Positions 56,261 through 64,000 of a DNA stretch of 64,000 bases are shown here, in pieces. The notes under the pieces were generated by a model, which did no database searches, had not been told where the DNA came from, and worked only from the letters and a program-made list of their open reading frames with translations. Positions within the stretch are counted from its first letter, which is position 1, and every line of letters starts with the position of its first letter. Source of the stretch: Gigaspora rosea (lineage: Eukaryota > Glomeromycota > Glomeromycetes > Diversisporales > Gigasporaceae). The stretch covers positions 1 to 64,000 of the forward strand of contig QKWP01000766.1 in the NCBI GenBank assembly GCA_003550325.1. Direction: 5' to 3'. Both the position numbers and the translations under genes were made by a program.

Positions 56261-56456
56261 CAGATGGACCCAGTAGAATGCAACCATGTGTCATGTTTGT
56301 TTACGAATATAGTTTCAGTGCTACTTTATACGATGTTGCTCCAGTCGATGGTTAAGGAATATCTGAGGATGGTCGTATAGTTGGAAGAAGTGGTATAGCT
56401 TTACAGTAGGGATATACAATAGTTGCATTTGTTATATAATTTTTATTCAGCCTCTC

Positions 56457-56700
56457 ATGGGCTATAATGTGTTTCCTTTTCTTTTTTCTACTTTTTTTTT
56501 GTTTCGTTTTTTGCTAGACAAGCCTTCATGCTTATACCATGTTTCTTTTTTGTTTTCCTCTTCCATTTTTCGGTTTGTTCTTTTTCTTTTTTTAGTATTT
56601 CTCATTTTCTTGACTTTAGTTTCTTTTTTCTTTACCTCTCTCCTTATTTTGTTCTTAGTAAATTTCTTGTTAGTTAAAGAAATATAAAGAAGAGAAGAAG
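56457..56700. repeat. Polypyrimidine tract
   Basis: About 240 bp that are mostly T and C on the plus strand. The open frames on both strands (Phe/Leu-rich plus, Lys/Arg-rich minus) follow from this bias. Confidence 0.7.
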
Positions 56701-56819
56701 CCATTTTGGTGTCACTTAGGCTAGTTTATCATAGCCTCTAGTTTTTAGATTTATCTTAAAATTAGTGCGGCAGGTTGCGCTTGGGCATCTTATGAGCAGC
56801 CAGGTGATATCAGATTTCA

Positions 56820-57377
56820 AATTAGGAGTAAACAAGTGTATTAAAGTAGCAATATACTTAGTATCTTAATAAAATACTAGTGAAACTGCCTAAGTAAAAA
56901 AAAATACTTTTGAAGATTATCACAAATGTTATTGTTTTTACTTTTTTAATAGTTTGAATATTGAAATTTTATATATAAATTTATAAATTTAAGGTATGAG
57001 TAATTTGGCAAATTTTGATATCTTATGATCTTAATGATCAGAATCAAGTAATTTTTATACCATTTAATTCATCTTGATGAGACAAATTGAATGGTACCAA
57101 GCGCACCTGATTCTAATTATTGGATTACAAGATATTTTGATTATTTGCCATGTTTACACTTTATCAAAATTTTTTCAAGAATCATTTTTGTGCAATATTT
57201 AGTTAATGTTATTTTGTGATATAGTAATTAGAATTCAGAATAGAATAAACTTTATATTATTTGATTCATCTTATTGAGACAAATCAAATGATATAAAATT
57301 ATTCAATTCAGACCACTGGATCACACAAATGCCATCAATTCACCAATTTACTCCCTACCTCTCTTAAATTTAAACCT
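56820..57377. other. No gene seen
   Basis: AT-rich. Two inexact repeats of TTTGATTCATCTT...GAGACAAAT near 57070 and 57255 are the only structure. Confidence 0.4.
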
Positions 57378-57561
57378 TTTAATACTAGTGTTCTGATCCG
57401 AGTAAGTATCACCTGGGTTATCCACAAGTAGGCAGGTAGCCCGGATTGAATTATGGCCCACCCAAGTAGTCAACCCACGGATCACCCTTGGTCACCCACA
57501 TGAGTGACCCGTATATAATAGCTATATCTAGTGTTCTGATCCAGGTTGGGTGACCTGTATG

Positions 57562-58394
57562 TAGTGATATAAATAGCAGACTTAGCTCACAGCTAATATT
57601 TATAAAGCTGAGCCAAAGCTTCAGCTCTACAACCAAAGCTGAGTGGCTCCAAAAACTAGAGCCATGCTATTTATAAGCTGATCAATTTCAAACCAAATTA
57701 TTACAGAATTATTTTTTATACGTTGATTGAAATTCCTTACCGTTATATTATAGTATTAGAATTAAATAAGCCAGCTTTTTAGAATTTACTATAAATACTA
57801 TTATTAGTTAGCATATTCTATCTTTAAATTAGACTTGTATGTAAGCGAATTTATACCAAAAGTAGTTAATAAATTAAATACAAGTTACAGTCAACCCTCC
57901 ATAAATGCAACTCGTAGGGACAAGCCTACAACGTGCATTTAGGGAGGTTTGCATTTAGAGAGAGCCAATTAAATTGCAGCTTTTAAAAACTAGATCATCA
58001 AGTTTGTGTAACTTCTACCAAAACTGTATAACCTATCTTAAATACTAAAATTTGATTGGCCACGTGCATTTAGGGAGGTTAGTGTAATATAAAATGTTAT
58101 TCAAGAGAACGTGCATTTAGCACTAATAATAGAAAAAAACGTGCATTTAGAGAGGTATTGCATTTATGGAGGTTGCATTTATAGAGGGTTGACTGTATAA
58201 TGTAGATTTTATTGGCTAATTTTCTAATAGTCATATGGTATAGACTTATTGGCTCATAGCTCATATATAACTTCAAAGTTTTAAGCTGAGCCATTTTTAG
58301 AGCTGATGTTTTATTTGGAAACCTATTGTCATGCCAATGATTAGCTTGACTTAGTCATTTGGCTCATGACTCAGCTCAAGCCATTTTATCACTA
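57562..58394. mobile_element. Nested hAT-type element 2
   Basis: Ends TAGTGATATAAATAGC and GCCATTTTATCACTA. Flanks CCTGTATG and CCTATATA are a worn 8-bp duplication. AGCTGAGCC repeats near the ends. Contains the pogo-like MITE at 57886-58197. Confidence 0.7.
57886..58197. mobile_element. Pogo/Tc1-like MITE
   Basis: Ends TACAGTCAACCCTCCATAAA and TTTATAGAGGGTTGACTGTA, TA borders. Inside are repeats of GTGCATTTAGGGAGG. Related in style to 17215-17391. Confidence 0.85.
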
Positions 58395-58403
58395 CCTATA
58401 TAG

Positions 58404-60553
58404 TAGGGGTCTTAATGGGTTGGGTTGGGTCGGGTTTGGGACTGACCCGTGTCTGACCCACTTAGATCAAAACCCGACTCGAGTCTGACCCGCCTCATGT
58501 CAAACATGACCCGGGTCTGACCCGCCTCATGCCAAACCCAACTCAGGTCTGACCCGCCTCATGTCAAACCCAACCCAGGTCTGACCCAACCCAGCCCAAC
58601 ACGGGTTGAACCCGGGTTAATAATGGGTAACCAACGATTGCTTATTATATTACTACCTAAAACCTATCTAAGGCTGTTTAAAGTTAAGTTTTCCGTTAAT
58701 ATCACCCCTCCACCTTTCCTTTAATGTCCCCCGGATAATACTTTATCTGAAAGTTGTAACCTTTTCATAATCTAATAACTGGTTTTATATTCTATTCAAA
58801 TAAAAGGATAACAGTTATATCCAGATAAGATATTTATATTATAATGCATCAATCAAATAAAGTAACTCTATATTGATCAACATAAAAAAATAATTTATGC
58901 ATGAAGTATGTACTTTGTACATTCTATTCTAAAACTTATGTATTTGTCAGGTGTCATTAGTGGCCAAACAAAGAGATCTAGCCGTATTTCAGAAATAAAT
59001 AAAAGTTTAAAAAATTTTATTTGTGTATTAAAATTTTGAAATCAAAAATGAAATGGGAGTGCTTAAAGACTCCTATTTGACAAGATAAGTAAAATTATTT
59101 TATTATGCAGATAACAAACTATTTAATAATAATAAAATGATATTAGATGCAGTATCGATTAACAATAAAATAATTTATAATAATGAAGATCATATAAATA
59201 AGTGTATTCGAATTTTAATTAAAAAATAAATAACAGATAAGATTTGATTTGTACATCTCTTATTTGATATTGAAACGTTTTCTTGTTTATCAAAATAAGA
59301 TTTACACAAGAAAACCCCCTAGATCACTTTGGCTAGATGAATTGTAAGGAAATAATGAACAAGAAAAAAGACATTGTATGGAGGTTGCAGAATAATGCAC
59401 TCCCATTAGGGTACCGTTTTATGCATACATAGATGGGAGTAGTCTTAATTGTCCAGAAGAAAAGCAAACACCTCAGTATTTTGTGATAGAATGCAATATT
59501 AGTCAGTTAATTTGAAAATAGGCTATATGTTTTTAAAGAACTCCATAACAGATCCAAGACCACAAGAAATGAGGAAAATCTTTACAGCTAGCAATATTCA
59601 AGATAATAGAAAAAGGAGGGTAGCATTATGGTTGCATATCAATATATCCAAGCTCGATGGGGTAACAATATTATAATGAAAGAAACTGTTAAAATAGTGG
59701 CTAAAGCCAGATTACAAAAGAGTTTCAAGGTACTTATAATAGCAAGCTGAAGGAAAAGTTAGTTCAATTCTTGAACTTTTAAAATTTCTTTTAAGTTGTA
59801 GATAGGTAGTTTGTTAGTTATAATAATTATAATATGTATTCAAATTTTAATTCTGAAACCCCTTATTATAATGTTCCACATCATTCTGAATTTATGTTAA
59901 TTCTCAATTGGCGAATTGACGATCGAAAAAATTGAGAAAGAACACATTTCAATTCAGAATTGAGAAATGGCTTGAAACAATAATAGTATAGAATAATCCT
60001 TTTATCACGCAAATTCAACTTGCACTTTTCTTATTGTATTCCATACTGGTATGTAATAGAAAAATAAAATAAGTCTTACTATACAGTATGAATTCATATA
60101 TATAATATAATAATTGTAATTATAATATTTACAAAAAAACTGAAAGCCAGTATAAGTTTAATGTAACTGATTTATATCGACCTATTAAATAAATATGGTA
60201 AACGAAATATTAAAATTGTGTTCTTATTTAAAATATATTAAATTTATGATATAGACAAGTTTTATACCGGGTGATGCTAGTATATAAATAATATGCAAAT
60301 TAAAATATTTATTATAATTGTATTTTACCCTATATTATCCTATATAATATCTTAAATTAACCGGATACCTCAATAATTTATCTGTTTATCAATTTTATAA
60401 TTCAGGTATCCGGATAGCCTAACAGTTAACCGGTCATTGGTTTCATCCATCATTAACCCGGGTCTGACCCGAACCAGGTTTTTTCTGACCCGGATCTAAC
60501 CCGACCCAGATTTTTTCTGACCCAGGTCAGACCCGACCCAGCTAAGACCCCTA
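58404..60553. mobile_element. Nested hAT-type element 3, 2150 bp
   Basis: Ends TAGGGGTCTTAATGGG and the complement near GCTAAGACCCCTA. Perfect 8-bp target duplication CTATATAG at 58396-58403 and 60554-60561. Ends rich in GACCCG/CGGGTC. Carries a LINE fragment. Confidence 0.85.
59330..59870 (+). pseudogene. LINE ORF2 C-terminal fragment, different copy
   Basis: K-K-D-I-V-W-R-L-Q-N-N-A-L-P-L-G parallels K-K-N-I-F-W-R-L-L-H-K-A-L-P-L-G of LINE 2 near 43910, followed by N-C-P-E and H/Q-Y-F...C as in the LINE C-terminal finger. Full of stops. Much older than LINEs 1 and 2. Confidence 0.65.
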
Positions 60554-61059
60554 CTATATAGGTCACAGGTCAGAAATTGTTTATAACTCAAGTCAAACAA
60601 CATGGTATTAAAAAATGCAAAAATTGGGAAAAAAATTAGTATATAACATTTTTTCCTAAGCCAAGTTTTTTTAATTTGTCTTTCTTTTTTTTTTAAACCT
60701 ACCTTTTTTGAAATTTTACTTTTTTTTTTTTTTTTTTTAGAATTAGACTATGAAATTTTTTATATAATCTGGGTGATTTGGGTTACCACCCATGGGTACC
60801 CTGTAGCAAAATTTTTTCTACTACTTAGTGTTCACCTGAGTAACCCACTTGTGGGTGACCAGGTTGGGATTTTCGTAATGGGTTAGAACACTATTTAATA
60901 CAATGTATAAGCCATTTAATGCTACTTTAAAACAAGATATTATATTACGAATTTTATATAAAATAATTCTAAATTATAAATAAAATTTAATATAAAAAAT
61001 AAAAATTTTGTTAATATTAAAATAAATATTTTTATATTAGTTATGTTAATTTTGCCAAA

Positions 61060-61620
61060 TTATCCTTTTCTATCTTATATATAAAATTTCAAATTTCAAA
61101 ATATATTAACTCGTAATTTTATAAGATTTTGAACAAATATTTGGCATACATGGCTTTACTAAGTTACTATTGTGCTAGAAGCCTATATTTAACTATTACA
61201 CAAAGCTTTTTTGAGGTGTTTTAATTTTTAAATGGCTATAACTCTTTATCTATGAGTTTTTAAAACATCTAACTAGTAACTTTGTAAAGCGATATTAGTT
61301 CTATATGTGTACTAAATATCTTTTTAAATTCTTATTAGTGTAAAGAGTTGATGCATTTTGAAAATTAAAATTTTATAAGTTTTATATATAAAATTTCAAT
61401 TTTCAAAATGCATCAACTTTTTATAGTGATAAGATTTGAAAAGATATTTGGTACACATGAGAGCTAATATAGCTTTACAAAGTTATTGGTCAGATGTTTT
61501 AAAATCTTTTAGATAAAAGTTATAGCAATTTAAAAATTAAAACAATCTCAAAAAAGCTTTATATAACTGTTGAGTATTGGCTTCCAGCACTATCATCAAA
61601 TTTTTTTAAAAACCTTTAAA
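61060..61620. repeat. Large imperfect palindrome
   Basis: Arms of about 280 bp meet near 61385. Words such as ATATTTGG.ACACATG, AAAACATCTAACTAGTAAC, CTTTGTAAAGC and TTCAAAATGCATCAAC on the left recur as complements in reverse order on the right. No coding content. Confidence 0.75.
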
Positions 61621-62019
61621 TAAAAAGTTATAGCAATTTAAAAAAATTAAACCACTTTATATAATTATTGAGTAATACAACTTTTTCTAATAATCTCTTA
61701 CACTAAATTTTTCAAGAAAGCTGACCTATGTAAACTGTATAGTTATTATATATAATATGCAATAAAACTTTTCTTTTAGCAGCTAGGGCTCAAAGCCATT
61801 TACTAAGTATTTGGTTCTATTTGAATCTGAGTTGACCAAAAATCAGACCCACCTAAATAGGCCTTTTAGCAGAAGTTTGAAACACTACTAAGTGAAGAAA
61901 TAGTAGCTAGTTTTGTCAAGGTTTTTGGATATGAAAACAAATATAAATACTTGGTAAGATATAATATTCTATACAGCATAACTTTTTCAAGTCATTACAA
62001 CTTGTTGTGTACCACCCTT

Positions 62020-62110
62020 TTGCTCCTTTAGCATTTCAAAATTTCAACAAAGTGGGTATTTTGGTTTACTCTCTCCAAAAGATTAGCAGTGTTTGCTTTC
62101 CCAAATCAGA
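62020..62110. repeat. Dispersed repeat E, partial copy 3
   Basis: GATTAGCAGTGTTTGCTTTCC plus GGTTTACTCTCTCC match 56215-56260 in the same orientation. Confidence 0.5.
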
Positions 62111-62468
62111 AAAACCTATCTGTTTAGGGTTGATGTTACAAGTAGACCATGAGCTATAATGTAAACAATAAATAACATGTCAGAGATGTTTTGGACCATT
62201 CAAAGAAATTTTTTATAACTTTGTTATAAGGTGGTTTCTTTGTGTTTTAGTTCTTTCTTTTTTGTTGCTATAGTAGTTACTATATACAATATATAATACT
62301 TTGGTAAAAGTTCTATGCAGTATTATATAATTTTTATATTATATATATTTCATTTACTGTAATATTTGTCAAAACTAGCTCTTTTTTTGTCTTTCACATC
62401 TTGTTTCTTTTATTTTTGTTATTTTATTTAGTATTTCATTTAGGTTTAGTAGTTTTTCCTCATTTTTA

Positions 62469-63296
62469 TACAGTCTGACCTCTCTATAATCACCAAGTCC
62501 ATCGCGCTCTATTTTGGTGATTGTATAGAGTGTAACTATAAATAAAATACCGTAAACTGCCATATAAACAGCCCGGGTCTGGTACATTCCACCAAAAAAA
62601 TTAATTAGTAAAAAAAAGAAAATTATTAGTAAAAATGAGAGGGGGTCTAATATGTGGGGGGCTGTTTATACGGCAGTTTACGGTACCTTGTTATAGTCAC
62701 GTGACCAAAGGCCAATAAGATATTTGCGCATATTTGAAATTATTAAAAAATTTAAAATGTTTGATAGTGAATAACTATTGATCCAGCAGACCAATTTGAA
62801 TAAAACAACTATTAGAGTATTTAATTCAATGAGACGATTCTAAAGAGTCCAAAATTATCCAAATCTAATTACAAAATGTTAAGATCTTTAAGAATTTTTC
62901 ACTCAGATGTTTAAATTTAATCAATTCTTAAACATATAAAGTGAAACAAATCCTTAATGATCTCAGGAGCGTGTAATTCGATTTTAACGATTTTGGGCTT
63001 ATTAGAATCACCACATTGTGATGAACATTTTGGTAGTCGTTTCACCCAAATTGGACTACTGGATCAAAAGTTATTTGCTGTCAAACCTTTAAGAATTTTT
63101 AATAGAATATTTAAATAAATATGAATATGAATATTGGCCAATCAGATTTTATTAAAATTTTTTGTTGATAGTGATTATTAGTGATATGTAACTATAATGA
63201 GGTTTTTTTACTATATTTTAAGTTTGTCGCACAATATTGGGTGCTTATATAGAGGTGTGACTATATGGGGCATGACTATAAAGAGGTCAAATTGTA
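62469..63296. mobile_element. Pogo/Tc1-like non-autonomous element, 828 bp
   Basis: Ends TACAGTCTGACCTCTCTATA and the complement ...TATAAAGAGGTCAAATTGTA, with TA borders. No transposase. Contains the MITE at 62548-62685. Confidence 0.75.
62548..62685. mobile_element. Nested MITE, 138 bp
   Basis: Ends TACCGTAAACTGCC and GGCAGTTTACGGTA are exact inverted repeats, continuing through ATATAAACAGCCC / GGGCTGTTTATA. Confidence 0.85.
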
Positions 63297-63637
63297 CTTT
63301 ATTTTTGATTCCAATTTTATTTTTCTTTTTTCATTTTTGTAATGGGTTTTAAATAAACTCATTCCACCTTCAAAGCTAGATAAGGAGGATTTGAAAAAAA
63401 GGCAGTCTAAACAAGACTAACAGCAGCTATTTGGTAAGTATAGAATACTTGCAAAAATTGTAGGTCCCTATAGGAGACAAATTAGCTGTTATGTCAGATT
63501 TCACTTGGGTACTTTGATATTGAGTGAGTTTTATTAGAAATAAAGGATCTAGTTAGCAGATTTAAACTCAAAATTACAGTAATATATCATTTGTAAACTA
63601 TTACTATCTCTATTAATAAAAGCAGGATCGCTAATAA

Positions 63638-63661
63638 AAAATATATATATATATATATATG
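63638..63661. repeat. AT microsatellite
   Basis: (AT)n run of about 24 bases. Confidence 0.9.
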
Positions 63662-63744
63662 TTTACTTTTATTAACCAATTCAACCAAACTAAATGAAAA
63701 ATCTGTTATTAAATAACAAATTAAATTTAAATACAATAGTTTGC

Positions 63745-64000
63745 TTAAGGGTAAAGTGAACATAGATTATTTTTAATAGTGATCACATTGTGATCATATG
63801 AAATTAAATGATCAACCAATCAGAATTGTAAACAACATAGATTCAACCAATCAGGATTAATCATTTTTGTATAGCTACAAAAAATTTGAACCAACTTAGA
63901 AAAACTTTATGACATATAGAAATATTATTTTTCAAATACTATATTTATTAAAATTTTACGAGTATTTTGTAACAACTGTAAAAAGTTTTATTCATAGCAC
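63745..64000. mobile_element. DNA element family G, copy 2 (cut by the window end)
   Basis: Starts TTAAGGGTAAAGTGAAC. Shares with 55046-55571 the GATCATATGA palindrome, CAACCAATCA, AACTTTA and AACTGTAAAAAGTTTTATT words in the same order. Confidence 0.6.

Larger units (their letters stand above)
57386..60893. mobile_element. Outer hAT-type element with nested insertions
   Basis: Ends TAGTGTTCTGATCC and GGTTAGAACACTA. Perfect 8-bp target duplication TTTAATAC at 57378-57385 and 60894-60901. Contains GGGTGACC/GGTTACC-type GC-rich repeats. No transposase seen. Two further hAT-type elements sit inside. Confidence 0.85.

Noticed and set aside
56457-56704. 76- and 80-codon frames on opposite strands
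   Set aside because: Both are products of a long polypyrimidine/polypurine tract.
1-64000. tRNA and rRNA genes
   Set aside because: I looked for GGTTCGA-type tRNA arms and conserved rRNA words and found none convincing.

Overview
The window looks like nuclear DNA of an arbuscular mycorrhizal fungus, most likely Rhizophagus or a close Glomeromycotina relative. I infer this from the very AT-rich sequence, short GT-AG introns, Sel1-repeat/TKL-kinase genes, a decayed BTB-TLDc gene and a very dense load of nested transposons. No database search was possible. There is an assembly gap of N at 13394-14015 and a single N at 41934.

Layout. 1-10 kb holds transposon remains: a Crypton-type tyrosine recombinase fossil with tiny C-terminal exons, several MITEs and a 1.06-kb hAT with a perfect 8-bp target duplication. 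10.39-12.73 kb is the one complete host gene, a five-exon kinase-like plus Sel1-repeat protein whose catalytic Asp is Asn. 13.14-15.42 kb is a tandem array of ~104-bp units that runs into a second gene (Sel1 repeats, then a TKL kinase, 15.43-16.75 kb). 17.09-44.58 kb is a second, unrelated tandem array interrupted by two LINEs, several MITEs and, inside the second LINE, an 11.8-kb Polinton-like fossil. 44.6-54 kb holds more MITEs, a perfect 70-bp-arm hairpin, a BTB-TLDc pseudogene and a decayed integrase-bearing element. 55-64 kb is almost all nested hAT and pogo-like elements, a ~280-bp-arm palindrome and small repeats.

Main result. Both tandem arrays have the same unusual design. Each unit starts with a spliceosomal 5' splice site (GTAAGT in array 1, GTGAGT/GTAAGT in array 2) and ends with YAG. 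Exactly three bases separate the YAG of one unit from the GT of the next. Those three bases are the most variable part of the unit: 13 different triplets among 15 in array 1 and 17 among 26 in array 2. In array 2 they are about 56% GC inside very AT-rich units. The two unit sequences look unrelated and lie on opposite strands. In array 1 the triplets, read in the phase set by the downstream Sel1 exon, are open and resemble the missing part of a Sel1 repeat (G-I-x-I...K-E-N-K...L-F-S-L-Y-Q-K). The simplest reading is two genes in which a coding stretch is carried as long runs of 3-nucleotide exons, each between near-identical introns. This is inference from sequence alone; RNA data would settle it.

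The LINEs, MITEs and the Polinton in array 2 all sit inside the would-be introns, so that gene would span at least 27 kb.
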